NCBI RefSeq assembly: GCF_900109575.1
Contig: NZ_FOAF01000003.1
Span: 434,001 to 498,000, forward strand
Length of the DNA stretch: 64,000 nucleotides
Direction: 5' to 3'
DNA from: Olivibacter domesticus
GTDB lineage: Bacteria; Bacteroidota; Bacteroidia; Sphingobacteriales; Sphingobacteriaceae
Part shown: piece by piece, positions 53,938-63,653 of the stretch
How positions within the stretch are numbered: position 1 is the stretch's first letter
Layout: the number at the start of each line of letters is the position of its first letter
The notes under the pieces: model-generated
The model's database searches: none
Seen by the model: only the letters and a program-made list of their open reading frames with translations
Told to the model about the DNA's origin: nothing
Position numbers and translations under genes: made by a program

Positions 53938-54005
53938 TGATTTTAGTTATGAGTTGTCAGTTACTAGTTGTGAGCTAATAGTTCATGCACGTTCATTGTT
54001 GTCAA
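53938..54005. other. Spacer with degenerate repeat words between ligase and helicase genes
   Basis: This 68-bp stretch reads agttatgagttgtcag followed by ttactagttgtgagc, resembling the words in 26004-26520. Confidence 0.4.
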
Positions 54006-55604
54006 TTATTTATCACCTTTGCTGTCTAACATTTTCAATAGGTCCTGTTTCGTATTCGCTTGATCGGCAATCTTATCCCTTCTCCATCTTAAAATGCGTG
54101 GAAAGCGTAAAGCTATTCCTGATTTATGTCGTGGCGAGGCACTAATACCTTCAAAAGCCAATTCAAACACTAAAGTTGGCGTTACTGTTCTGACTGGACC
54201 AAATTTATCAATTGTATTCTTTTTAATCCAGTTGTCTACTTCTAATATTTCTTTATCAGTTAAACCTGAGTAAGCTTTGGCAAATGGCACTAATTCGTTG
54301 TTATCCCAAACGGCAAAGGTATAATCCGTATATAAATTTGCCCGCCTGCCATGCCCCCTTTGACCATATACAAGCACACCGTCAATAGTAAACGGATCAA
54401 CTTTCCATTTCCACCAGCTACCCCGTCTTCTACCGGTTTCGTAAATGCTATTCTTGCGCTTGAGCATGACTCCCTCGCATTTATAAGCTCTTGCTTCTTC
54501 ACGCGCCTTTCGTACCTCATCCCACGAAGAGCAAGGTACAGGTGCAGAGAGCATAAGAGAAGTATTCACTACCAAACCATCTACAAGTTGTTTTAACAAT
54601 TTTCTTCTTTCTGATAACGGACGATCTCGAATATCAGTACCTTTATACTCTAGCAAATCATAACAGATCATTACAAGAGGTGCAGATGCTAGGATTTTTT
54701 TACTTAATAATTTACGACCGATGCGGGTTTGCATAACAGCAAAAGGTAGTATTTCATCCTCTTTAAAAGGGAGTATTTCGCCATCCAGTACAGTGCCATG
54801 GGGCAGCGAATGTTTTAGAGGATGAAATTCCGGAAATTTATCAGTGAGTAAATCTTCACCTCTGCTCCATATAAATATTTCTTCGTTGCGAACGATTATT
54901 TGCCCTCTGATACCATCAAATTTTCGTTCAACATACCATTCATTTATATCCCCTAAACCTTCAGGCGCACCTTCTAGTTGATAAGCTAGAAAAAAGGGAT
55001 AGGGTTCGAAGCTTTTTTCGCTCAATATATCCTCCAATATCAATTTTTCAAGATTAGTTTGATGCGGGTGCCAGTTTCCCATAAGGCGATGAGCTAGTTC
55101 ATTTGCCGTTTTATTATATTTAATAGCAAGCGCTTTGATGACCAGCTGCTTTGATACCCCTACCCGGAAATTCCCGGTAATTAGCTTGTTAAAGAGAAAT
55201 CGTTCAGATGCCGGTATCTCCATCCAACGATTGATAATGGTCTGCTCCTTTTCATCATCAGGCAAGGCTGAAAATGAGGCCAAAAATGTCATCGTTTGAC
55301 TTAATGTATATAGCTTGGTATGTTGGGGTGGTGGAAGACATAAAGCAATTGTTTCGGCCAAATCACCTACAATGTGGTAGGATTCTTCGAAAAGCCAAGT
55401 GGGAAGTGCAGAAAGTTTATAGGCGGCCTGACGTAGAAGAGCCGTTTTGATTACGCGGCCACTTGATTTACCCATTAATAGGTAAATGCTCCATAAAATG
55501 TCTCCTGTAGATGCTTCATGAAAATAATCTACTAAAGCGTTCACTTTTGCATTTGTAGAAGTCGTTTGATCAATTGCTTGGAAAAGTTTGTTAAAGAGCT
55601 GCAT
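54006..55604 (-). CDS. ATP-dependent DNA ligase (ligase-associated cluster)
   Basis: Adenylates itself and seals DNA nicks with ATP, unlike the NAD-dependent replicative LigA. The 532-residue protein has an N-terminal helical DNA-binding domain, the nucleotidyltransferase motif I EWYVERKFDGIRG (lysine of KFDG), DGEILPF (motif III region), EGVMLKRKNSIYE and WWKWKVDP (motifs IV and V), and the C-terminal OB fold. Its start overlaps the exonuclease gene by 14 nt. It works in the four-gene DNA repair operon. Confidence 0.93.
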   Translation of the reverse strand: MQLFNKLFQAIDQTTSTNAKVNALVDYFHEASTGDILWSIYLLMGKSSGRVIKTALLRQAAYKLSALPTWLFEESYHIVGDLAETIALCLPPPQHTKLYTLSQTMTFLASFSALPDDEKEQTIINRWMEIPASERFLFNKLITGNFRVGVSKQLVIKALAIKYNKTANELAHRLMGNWHPHQTNLEKLILEDILSEKSFEPYPFFLAYQLEGAPEGLGDINEWYVERKFDGIRGQIIVRNEEIFIWSRGEDLLTDKFPEFHPLKHSLPHGTVLDGEILPFKEDEILPFAVMQTRIGRKLLSKKILASAPLVMICYDLLEYKGTDIRDRPLSERRKLLKQLVDGLVVNTSLMLSAPVPCSSWDEVRKAREEARAYKCEGVMLKRKNSIYETGRRRGSWWKWKVDPFTIDGVLVYGQRGHGRRANLYTDYTFAVWDNNELVPFAKAYSGLTDKEILEVDNWIKKNTIDKFGPVRTVTPTLVFELAFEGISASPRHKSGIALRFPRILRWRRDKIADQANTKQDLLKMLDSKGDK

Positions 55605-56604
55605 CTGTATCCTCCCGCATTAATAAATCGTCTTCATAAAGTGTTTCGACCTCCACGGCATTCAATTTATGCTCTTCACGTAACCATTTAGCAAAAATTG
55701 ATTTATAACCATGTGTTACATAGATGTTTTCGGCATTGGTGCTTAAAACCGCCGAATTTAACTGATTCCAGTCGGCGTGATCAGATAATACAAAGCCGCG
55801 TGCTACATTTCTTCGCCGTCTTGCGCCTCGTAATTGCATCCAGCCGCTAAAGAATGCAATTTCATAGGGATTAAATTTTTTAAGCCAAGGGCTACCTATC
55901 GCGCTGGGGGGCAATACTAGGAGATAAGGCGGTTTTAGTGTTTTTATCAAATCAAAAGAGGCATACTGAACGGGATAAAGTTTGTGTCCGGCGTTAATTA
56001 GCTGTTGTTGTATATTCACAATGGCTCCGTGGGCATAAATGGGCATGTCGAGCGCTGAGGCCATTTCTATAATTCTTTGTGCTTTTCCTAGAGAGTAACC
56101 GACTAAAAGTGAATTAACCGCTTGTTCGTTGTTTTTTTGTATCCATTCATGTAATTCTTGCTTAACAATAGCAGGTTTTGGAAAATGATATATGGGCAAG
56201 CCAAAAGTAGATTCTGTGATGAAATGCTGGCATTTTAAGGGCTCAAAAGCCGTCGATAGTCCATCGTCTTGAAGTTTATAGTCACCAGATACCACCCACA
56301 CTTCATCTTTATAAGATAGCCTTACCTGTGAAGATCCTATAATGTGACCAGCGGGGTGTAGGGAAATGCTAATGCCATTGATCGTAATTTGTTCGCCATA
56401 GTTTAGTGTTTCGATGCTAATATCGTTTCCTAGTCTGAGTTTTAATAAGGGCGCCGTATCTGTGTGGCAAAGGTAGTGCTTATTCCCTTTATGCGCATGA
56501 TCTGCATGGGCATGTGTAATGATGGCCTTATTTACGGGAAGCCAGGGATCTATATAAAGGTCCGCCCGTGCACAGTAAATTCCTTTGTTGTCAAATGTTA
56601 GCAT
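55591..56604 (-). CDS. Ligase-associated DNA damage response exonuclease (metallo-beta-lactamase fold)
   Basis: Beta-lactamase-fold nuclease of 337 residues related to SNM1/Artemis and CPSF-like enzymes. The zinc motif ITHAHADHAH lies at about residues 28-37 and SDHADW near the C-terminus (about 273) completes the active site. It is the first gene of the operon exonuclease, ligase, helicase, phosphoesterase. From family knowledge the set handles DNA breaks or crosslinks in many bacteria. Start and length fit the family. Confidence 0.9.
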   Translation of the reverse strand: MLTFDNKGIYCARADLYIDPWLPVNKAIITHAHADHAHKGNKHYLCHTDTAPLLKLRLGNDISIETLNYGEQITINGISISLHPAGHIIGSSQVRLSYKDEVWVVSGDYKLQDDGLSTAFEPLKCQHFITESTFGLPIYHFPKPAIVKQELHEWIQKNNEQAVNSLLVGYSLGKAQRIIEMASALDMPIYAHGAIVNIQQQLINAGHKLYPVQYASFDLIKTLKPPYLLVLPPSAIGSPWLKKFNPYEIAFFSGWMQLRGARRRRNVARGFVLSDHADWNQLNSAVLSTNAENIYVTHGYKSIFAKWLREEHKLNAVEVETLYEDDLLMREDTDAAL

Positions 56605-56687
56605 GGGTAAAGAGAATAATTTTATTCAACTCCTTCATATAACAGTATGTTTCGCTAGAAGTTTTACAGACAGCAGACAGGCCCTTT

Positions 56688-56719
56688 ATTGTATTAAACG
56701 AGCTTTTTGTCTAAGTTTG
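56688..56719 (+). promoter_or_regulatory. dapF promoter (-33/-7)
   Basis: ATTG (56688-56691), 20 bp, TAAGTTTG (56712-56719), with a leader of about 15 nt. Confidence 0.6.
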
Positions 56720-56737
56720 CCAATAAAAGAATAATCG

Positions 56738-57517
56738 ATGAAATTTTTCAAATACCAAGGCGCTGGAAACGATTTTGTTTTAATAGATAACCGCAAGCAA
56801 CAATTTGATGCGGATGACACCGCCTTGGTAGCTCGCTTATGTGACAGACGTTTTGGTATCGGTGCAGACGGTTTGATGCTATTGCAGGAAAAGGAGGGTT
56901 ATGATTTTGAAATGTTGTACTATAATGCAGATGGAAATTTAGGCAGTATGTGCGGAAACGGTGGGCGTTGTATCGTTTCCTTTGCTAAACATTTGGGAAT
57001 TATAGAAAATAAAACAGCTTTTTTGGCAGTAGATGGTGAGCATGAAGCCTCAATTAGTGATATGGCCGACTGGGTAAGTTTGAAGATGATCGATGTACGT
57101 GATATTGAAACATATGATGAGCATTATGTGTTAAATACAGGCTCTCCTCACTATGTGCAACTTGTTGACAAATTAACAGGCCTAGATGTTTTTCATGCTG
57201 GACGCGCCATTCGATATAATGATACCTACCGCCAGGCGGGAATCAATGTGAACTTTGTTGAAGCAAGAGACAAGGGTTATGCCGTGCGTACTTATGAAAG
57301 AGGAGTGGAAGACGAGACATTAGCATGTGGGACAGGTGTGACAGCTGTAGCGCTAGCGATGGCTTTACATCATAACCAAGTGGGTAACATCAATACGCCA
57401 ATCAAAGCAATGGGCGGTGATCTTAATATCCGTTTTACACATCTCGGCAACGGAATATTTGAAAATATTTATTTAGAAGGGCCTGCGAAATTGGTGTTTG
57501 AGGGTAGTTTTTCTTAG
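56738..57517 (+). CDS. dapF: Diaminopimelate epimerase
   Basis: Converts LL- to meso-diaminopimelate for peptidoglycan and lysine. The 259-residue protein starts KFFKYQGAGNDFVLIDNR, has the first catalytic cysteine in MCGNGGRC and the second in LACGTGVTAVALAM, both intact, and RFGIGADGLMLL. Length is standard. It is transcribed alone, divergent from the DNA repair operon. Other dap genes are not in the window. Confidence 0.96.
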   Translation: MKFFKYQGAGNDFVLIDNRKQQFDADDTALVARLCDRRFGIGADGLMLLQEKEGYDFEMLYYNADGNLGSMCGNGGRCIVSFAKHLGIIENKTAFLAVDGEHEASISDMADWVSLKMIDVRDIETYDEHYVLNTGSPHYVQLVDKLTGLDVFHAGRAIRYNDTYRQAGINVNFVEARDKGYAVRTYERGVEDETLACGTGVTAVALAMALHHNQVGNINTPIKAMGGDLNIRFTHLGNGIFENIYLEGPAKLVFEGSFS

Positions 57518-58361
57518 TGATTCTGAACCCCAGAGGAATTTCTTTTGAAAATTTTTATGAAAATTTTTTGAGATCGTAAAACAATCTCTTAGTATTTGTC
57601 GTTTCTATATTATAACCAATTACTGTACATATTTCTATAGAGGTATAGCAAATAACTAACTAAGTTATTCTTATCTCTAGATATAGAACTAATTATTAAT
57701 GACCTAAAAAAGCAAAATATGTAATGAAAGAAGTGTTGTTTGTTGTTTTTTTATTGTAGACAATTAACAAGTAAACGTTGAGGATAGTGATGTTATTCTT
57801 AATGTTTTTTAAGAAAAAATAAAAAACATATGAAAAATTAGTGTTTTGTGTTTAAAATATCAGTGTTTTTGTGTTTTTTATTCGTTTTTTATGTAAAAAA
57901 ATGTGTTTTTATATATTGTTTTTAGATGTATTGATTGTTTTTGTGTAACAATTTTTATTTTTTCTTGTAAATTTTGAAATAATAGTGAATATTTGCTGAA
58001 AATATTGTTAATTTTTGTTAAAAATTTTAATGAAAATCCTGATGAGGAATTTGTTGAAGTGTGGAATGAGAAATAGAAATGAATTCATGGAAAACTTAAA
58101 GAAACTTAACTAAATGTTTTTTAGAAATCAGGGTTCTAATTAATTGAGAATGGTGAACTGCTGCGCACAATTGAAAGAAAAAGTTAGCTGTAAGTTGCAT
58201 ATGCAAACTGCAGATTATGTCTTAATAATAAAACCCGCTAGTTAAATACTAGTTTAAGAGCTATTCAGGAGCGTGAATAACTTCAAGTCCAAATTACCTT
58301 GCGTATAAATTCTTCATTTATAATTTTTTATTAATTGATTTTTTAACCAAACAACAAACAC
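57518..58361. other. 844-bp AT-rich spacer upstream of susC
   Basis: No convincing gene. From about 57550 to 58100 the plus strand is very T-rich (many runs of 4-7 T, words such as gtgtttttgtgtttttta). A 27-codon frame (58030-58113) is the longest short ORF with an ATG that I noticed. The right end has a ttgcatatgcaa palindrome (58195-58206) and the susC leader hairpin. Confidence 0.6.
58228..58252 (+). promoter_or_regulatory. Leader hairpin element of susC 1
   Basis: ataaaacc (58228-58235) is followed after 2 nt by a hairpin ctagt-taaat-actag (58238-58252). The second susC has the same arrangement with an unrelated stem sequence. It lies 109 nt before the ATG. Confidence 0.5.
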
Positions 58362-58393
58362 ATGAAACAAAAACTACTCAGTTTCTTTCTTGT
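58353..58393 (+). repeat. 41-nt segment identical in both susC genes (copy 1)
   Basis: Nine nucleotides before the ATG, the ATG and the next 29 nt are identical to 63645-63685. Confidence 0.85.
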
Positions 58394-61300
58394 TTGCGTC
58401 GCTTTGCTAGCGAGCGCATATGGGCAAGAGAGGACTATTCGAGGAAAGATCACTGACAAGGGCAGTGGAGAGCCGTTACCAGGGGTATCGGTTATGGTAA
58501 CAGGAACTGCATCGGGCACAACCACTAATGACGAAGGGCTGTATTCTATTAGTGTACCGGCCAATGCTGCATCGCTTGTTTATTCATACATAGGCTATGT
58601 TAAAGAAACGGTGACAATTGGTAACCAAGACCAGGTTGATGTAGAATTGTCGGAAGATGCACAAGCTTTAAGTGAAGTTGTTGTAACGGCACTCGGTATT
58701 CAACGTAAACGAAATGAGCTTGGTTACGCCGCTCAAGAGGTAAAAAGTGAAGATATTACCCGTACAAGGGATAATAACTTTACAAATTCGCTTTCTGGAA
58801 AAGTGGCCGGATTGGATATCAAGCAATCCGGAACCATGGGAGGATCAACAAACGTCGTAATGCGGGGTTATAAATCGCTAACTGGGAATAACCAAGCATT
58901 GTTCGTTATTGATGGTGTGCCAGTGAGCAACGTGAACACCAATACAGATCTCCAGGAAGATGCGGATGCACAAAACCAAGGTCGTGGTGGTTATGATTAT
59001 GGTAATGCCGCGGCGGATATCAACCCAGATGATATTGAGTCAATCAATGTGCTGAAAGGTGCAGCAGCATCAGCACTCTATGGCTCACGCGCCTCAAACG
59101 GTGTGATTATGATCACTACCAAAAAGGGTAAGAAAAATACTACGAACATTACCGTTAATAGTGGGGTGACTCTTGGGAAAATTGATAAGAGCACTTTTGC
59201 AAAGTATCAGAAGGAATACGGTGCAGGTTATGTGAATCAGTATAGTGAAGAAGGATATGCATCGCCAGATGGAAACTTTTGGTACGAAAGTGTATTTGGT
59301 AACGCAGACCCTGCCTTAATTGCTCCTTTTACCGAAGACGCTTCTTATGGAGCGGCCTTTGATCCTAATTTATTAGTATATCAATGGGATGCTTTTGATG
59401 AAACTTCTCCCAATTATGGAAAAGCAACACCTTGGGTAGGTGCACAGAACGACCCTTCTTCTTTCTATAAAACAGGTGTAAATTCGATGCAAAGTATTAG
59501 CATTGATGGAGGGGGAGATGTAACCACGTATAAAGTAGGGTATACGCGTAATGATGAAACAGGGGTGCTACCTAACAGTAAAATCACTAAAAACCTATTT
59601 AACCTTTCTGGATCGCATCAGATAAATGATAAATTAACAGTAAGTGCCACCGCCAATTTTTCAAAAATAGATGGTTTAGGTCGTTTTGGTACAGGGTATG
59701 ATGGACGTAACCCTAATCAAGGTTTTAGACAATGGTGGCAAACAAATGTTGATATAAAAGAACTGGAAAGAGCATATGAACGTGAAGGAAGAAATATCAC
59801 GTGGAACTGGGGAGATACGGGTGCTACTGGGCCAATTTATTCCAATAACCCTTATTGGGAACGCTATAAAAATTATCAAAACGATACGCGTAACCGTTAC
59901 TTCGGCAGCGCGGTAGTAAACTGGAAACCCTTGGAATGGATGGACGTAATAGGACGCGTAACCTTTGACGGTTCCAACGAATTTCAGGAAGAACGATTAG
60001 CTATTGGCGGTACGGATATTCCACAATATCAACGTTATGATAGGACTTACAGTGAAGCCAATTATGATTTGCTTCTAAATTTTAATAAGGAAATAACTAC
60101 TGATTTAACTTTTAAAGGTTTATTAGGAAGTAATTTAAGAAGAAACTATTTGTCGTCTATACGCGCAAGAACAAATGGTGGTTTGTCTTACGAAGGCATT
60201 TACTCACTTTCCAATTCCATCTTTCCAATAGAGCCTCCTAGAGAGCGCCTTGAAAGAATAGGAGTGGATGGCATTTTCGCAAATGCTAATTTTGGCTATA
60301 AGGAAACCTATTTTATAGAAGGATCAATTCGAAGGGATCAATCAACAACCTTACCTACAGATAATAATGTGTACTGGTATCCATCTGTAGCAGGTAGTTT
60401 CTTGTTTTCTAATTTAATGAAAGATTCTAATTGGTTAAGTTACGGTAAGTTACGTATAAATTACGCAGAGGTAGGAAATGATGCTTCAGCTTTAAGCTTG
60501 TATAATACGTATACGATTAATACGCCTTTTAACGGAATACCAATGGCCTCTATTTCAGAAGAACTTCGTAACGCGAATTTAAAACCGGAACGTACAAAGA
60601 GTTTTGAAGTAGGTTTGGAAATGAATTTCTTAGATTCAAGGCTAGGATTTGATGCTAGTTATTATCGGTCAACTTCATTTGATCAAATTATGGCAGTTAC
60701 CGTTTCTTCTGCTACTGGCTATGATAGACGTTGGGTAAATGCTGGTTCGTTGAGAAATCAGGGATTTGAATTAAGTGCATTTGTTGTGCCTGTCCGCACA
60801 GATAATTTTTCTTGGACCATGAATGTGAATTTTGCTCTTAATCGTAATAAGATGATCGAACTGTATGAAGGAAATGAGAATTTGCAATTGGGTACCTTCC
60901 AGGGAGGGATAACCTTAAATGCAACCTTAGATCAGCCGTACGGTACATTAAGAGGAGTTGATTATGTGTATCTAGATGGTCATTACGGAGATCCGGATTA
61001 TCGGGTAGTTGGTGAAGATGGACTTTATGCCACTTCCGGTCCAGATCAGGTATTGGGTAATATTAATCCCGATTGGTTAGGGGGTATCCAGAACAACTTT
61101 AAATACAAAGATTTCTCGTTATCCTTCCTGATCGATATCAAAAAAGGAGGAAGCTTGTTCTCGCTTGATCAATACTATGGAATGGCAACAGGCATTTATC
61201 CAGAAACTGCTGGTTTGAACGACTTAGGAAATCCAAAACGTACGCCTATAAGTCAAGGAGGTGGTGTTATATTGCCAGGTGTTAATGCGGATGGATCCAG

Positions 61301-61631
61301 CAATACAACACGAGTGGAGGCTTATGACAACTCAGTAACACCTTATGGCTATTCTAATAATCCACAGGCTGGATTTATTTATGATGCAGGGTATATCAAA
61401 TTGCGTGAATTAGCTATTACATATAGTTTACCAAATAGATTACTGGCTAACACGCGTTTCTTCAAAGGAATTGATTTTTCACTGGTGGGAAGAAACCTTT
61501 GGCTTATTCATAGTAATGTGCCTTATGCTGATCCTGAAGGAGGTTTAAGTTCGGGTAACTTACAAGGTATTCAGAGCGGGGTATATCCGGCTGTTAGGAA
61601 CTATGGATTTAATGTTCGTATGAGGTTTTAA
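58362..61631 (+). CDS. SusC/RagA family TonB-linked outer-membrane protein
   Basis: Outer-membrane transporter of 1089 residues that imports oligosaccharides or peptides with a SusD partner, powered by TonB. It has a signal peptide (MKQKLLSFFLVCVALLASAYGQ), a CarboxypepD_reg-like domain (about 24-108: ISDKGSGEPLPGVSVMVTGTASG-like), the TonB-box-like VVVTALG, a plug (about 115-230; NSLSGKVAGL, VMRGYKSL, LFVIDGVPVSN, GSRASNGVIMITTKKG) and a 22-strand barrel ending in an aromatic residue (NVRMRF). susD follows after 120 nt. No regulator, sigma factor or enzyme lies nearby to name the substrate. Confidence 0.95.
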   Translation: MKQKLLSFFLVCVALLASAYGQERTIRGKITDKGSGEPLPGVSVMVTGTASGTTTNDEGLYSISVPANAASLVYSYIGYVKETVTIGNQDQVDVELSEDAQALSEVVVTALGIQRKRNELGYAAQEVKSEDITRTRDNNFTNSLSGKVAGLDIKQSGTMGGSTNVVMRGYKSLTGNNQALFVIDGVPVSNVNTNTDLQEDADAQNQGRGGYDYGNAAADINPDDIESINVLKGAAASALYGSRASNGVIMITTKKGKKNTTNITVNSGVTLGKIDKSTFAKYQKEYGAGYVNQYSEEGYASPDGNFWYESVFGNADPALIAPFTEDASYGAAFDPNLLVYQWDAFDETSPNYGKATPWVGAQNDPSSFYKTGVNSMQSISIDGGGDVTTYKVGYTRNDETGVLPNSKITKNLFNLSGSHQINDKLTVSATANFSKIDGLGRFGTGYDGRNPNQGFRQWWQTNVDIKELERAYEREGRNITWNWGDTGATGPIYSNNPYWERYKNYQNDTRNRYFGSAVVNWKPLEWMDVIGRVTFDGSNEFQEERLAIGGTDIPQYQRYDRTYSEANYDLLLNFNKEITTDLTFKGLLGSNLRRNYLSSIRARTNGGLSYEGIYSLSNSIFPIEPPRERLERIGVDGIFANANFGYKETYFIEGSIRRDQSTTLPTDNNVYWYPSVAGSFLFSNLMKDSNWLSYGKLRINYAEVGNDASALSLYNTYTINTPFNGIPMASISEELRNANLKPERTKSFEVGLEMNFLDSRLGFDASYYRSTSFDQIMAVTVSSATGYDRRWVNAGSLRNQGFELSAFVVPVRTDNFSWTMNVNFALNRNKMIELYEGNENLQLGTFQGGITLNATLDQPYGTLRGVDYVYLDGHYGDPDYRVVGEDGLYATSGPDQVLGNINPDWLGGIQNNFKYKDFSLSFLIDIKKGGSLFSLDQYYGMATGIYPETAGLNDLGNPKRTPISQGGGVILPGVNADGSSNTTRVEAYDNSVTPYGYSNNPQAGFIYDAGYIKLRELAITYSLPNRLLANTRFFKGIDFSLVGRNLWLIHSNVPYADPEGGLSSGNLQGIQSGVYPAVRNYGFNVRMRF

Positions 61632-61751
61632 GAAATTTAGATAATTAGCAATGAACCCGACAGAATTAAAATAATTGTTAAACATACAGGATAGCGATTG
61701 TTTTAATCATCAAAGGCTCCATCTGACTAATAAAAAACAAAAAATAAACAG

Positions 61752-63179
61752 ATGAAAAAAATACTATTATATATCGCACCATTGGTTCTGTTGGCCTCTT
61801 GTGCGAAAAATCTGGAAGACTATAATATCGACCAGAAAAATCCCGTCGAGGTATCGCAAGGGCCGCTGTTCAGTAATGCATTAAAAGAGCTTACTGATGA
61901 CGTTACTTCTCCTAGTGTAAACATCAATGTTTTTCGCTTTTGGATGCAGCAGTGGACAGCTACTACTTATCAAGATGAACCAAGGTATAATTTTGTTACG
62001 CGTAATATTCCTCAAAATTTTTGGGAACCCTTATATCAAGAAGTGTTACACGATTTAAAACAAGCTAAAACATATACCACTGAGGATGCAGAAATTGAGG
62101 AAAGCCAAAAAAACAATCAACTAGCTGCTATCGAAATCGTATCGGTATATGCTTGGGCAACCCTGGTGAATACTTGGGGTGACATACCTTATACAGAAGC
62201 ACTTGCCGACATCAGTCAGCCAAAATATGATGATGCGGCGACTATTTACGACGATTTACTAACTCGTTTAGATGCTGCAATCGCGATGATAGATCCAGCC
62301 GGACCTGGCTTTGAAAATGCAGATTTGCTTTACGGAGGAAATATGGCTGCTTGGCTAAAGTTTGCACATAGTCTTAAAATGAGGTTGGCGATTACCTTGG
62401 CCGATGTAGATGGAGCAAGAGCGCAGGAAATTATAACTAGTTCAGCAGCTTCGGCTTTTACCGGTAATGCAGATAATGCAGCATTCGCATATGTGTCGGC
62501 ATCTCCTAATAACAATCCAGTTTCTAATAATTTGAATTCGCAATTTACTTCTCGTCAGGATTATGTTGCCGGAGGACCTTTCGTTACTCTTTTAAATAAC
62601 TTGAATGACCCTAGACGACCACAATTTTTTACTACGGTTGGCGGCGCGTATGTTGGAGGAGGCATTGGCTCTAGTAATCAAGCTTCAACAACCTCAAGAC
62701 CGAGTGAAAAGGTAATTGCTCCCGACTTTGAATCACTACTTTTAGACTATTCTGAAATAGAGTTTATTCTGGCAGAGGCTTCGGCAAGATGGGGGATTCT
62801 CGGGTCTGCCGCTGATCATTATAACAAAGCGATAGAAGCTTCCGTTTTATATTGGGGAGGCGATGATAGAGATGTGGCTTCATATTTAACGCAACCAGCT
62901 GTAGCATATGGCACTGCAGCAGGAGATTGGAAAGAGAAAATCGGTATGCAGAAATGGTTAGCTTTATACAATCGCGGTTTTGACGCTTGGAACGAGTGGA
63001 AGCGGCTTGATTACCCGAAATTAGAACCTGCTTTCCGTGCTGTGGCTCCCGGGATTATTCCGAATCGTTTGACTTACCCAGTTAGTGAACGCACGCTAAA
63101 TGGAGGCAATGTGGAAACGGCAGCGTCTAAACTTGGTGCAGATGATGTAACCCATAAGATTTTTTGGGATGTGAACTAA
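61752..63179 (+). CDS. SusD/RagB-like outer-membrane lipoprotein (SusD_like-2)
   Basis: Surface lipoprotein of 475 residues that lids the SusC barrel and binds substrate. The signal MKKILLYIAPLVLLASC has the lipobox LASC with the lipid Cys at residue 17. The body is mostly helical with TPR-like parts; FWMQQWTATTYQDEPRYNF and AWATLVNTWGDIPYTEAL match the SusD_like-2 subfamily. The C-terminal motif NRGFDAWNEWKRLDYPKL is typical. It is 120 nt after susC on the same strand and ends at a strong terminator. Confidence 0.93.
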   Translation: MKKILLYIAPLVLLASCAKNLEDYNIDQKNPVEVSQGPLFSNALKELTDDVTSPSVNINVFRFWMQQWTATTYQDEPRYNFVTRNIPQNFWEPLYQEVLHDLKQAKTYTTEDAEIEESQKNNQLAAIEIVSVYAWATLVNTWGDIPYTEALADISQPKYDDAATIYDDLLTRLDAAIAMIDPAGPGFENADLLYGGNMAAWLKFAHSLKMRLAITLADVDGARAQEIITSSAASAFTGNADNAAFAYVSASPNNNPVSNNLNSQFTSRQDYVAGGPFVTLLNNLNDPRRPQFFTTVGGAYVGGGIGSSNQASTTSRPSEKVIAPDFESLLLDYSEIEFILAEASARWGILGSAADHYNKAIEASVLYWGGDDRDVASYLTQPAVAYGTAAGDWKEKIGMQKWLALYNRGFDAWNEWKRLDYPKLEPAFRAVAPGIIPNRLTYPVSERTLNGGNVETAASKLGADDVTHKIFWDVN

Positions 63180-63199
63180 AAGGAATTGCAATTACATAG

Positions 63200-63230
63200 A
63201 AAAGGGGCATTTTACGGTGCCCCTTTTTTT
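63200..63230 (+). terminator. Terminator after susD
   Basis: Arms aaaaggggca (63200-63209) and tgcccctttt (63218-63227) with an 8-nt loop and a T-tract to 63230. Confidence 0.88.
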
Positions 63231-63653
63231 ATGGCGATATTATTATGATGTCAATTTTAAAAAAGTATTGAGCATATTTTTAACGTTACATTTATCTTAT
63301 TATAATGCTATTTTAATGTGTTTAAACAAGATTCTTTGTAACTTTTTATTATTTTTCTTGCAAATTGTAAAGCAAAAGCGATATTTGTTTAACATTTTTT
63401 AACATTTGAGGGGGCGTCAACGCTTTTTGTTAGAAAAAACATTAGAATTTTTTGTTGATAAGACATAGATGCTTTGTCTTAGCTCGCGGTATTTCATGGG
63501 CTATTATTTATTATATGAAAATAAAATTTACTCAAGTTAGAGCTTACATTCTGATTATAAAACCTAGCGAGTAAATCGCTTGTGTGTCTTTTCTCTATGC
63601 ATATAAATAAACCAATTTATATTTTACTCAATTTTTAATCAAAAAACAAACAC
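63231..63653. other. Intergenic region before the second susC
   Basis: 423 bp, AT-rich, without a gene. It has the second susC leader element (63557-63580). Otherwise nothing specific is seen. Confidence 0.55.
63557..63580 (+). promoter_or_regulatory. Leader hairpin element of susC 2
   Basis: ataaaacc (63557-63564) is followed after 1 nt by the hairpin agcga-gtaaa-tcgct (63566-63580). The arrangement equals that before the first susC; the stem bases differ but pair. It lies 73 nt before the ATG. Confidence 0.5.

Noticed and set aside
58030-58113. 27-codon ORF in the susC upstream spacer
   Set aside because: It stands in AT-rich sequence where ATG-to-stop frames of this size are expected by chance; no similar peptide is found before the second susC.
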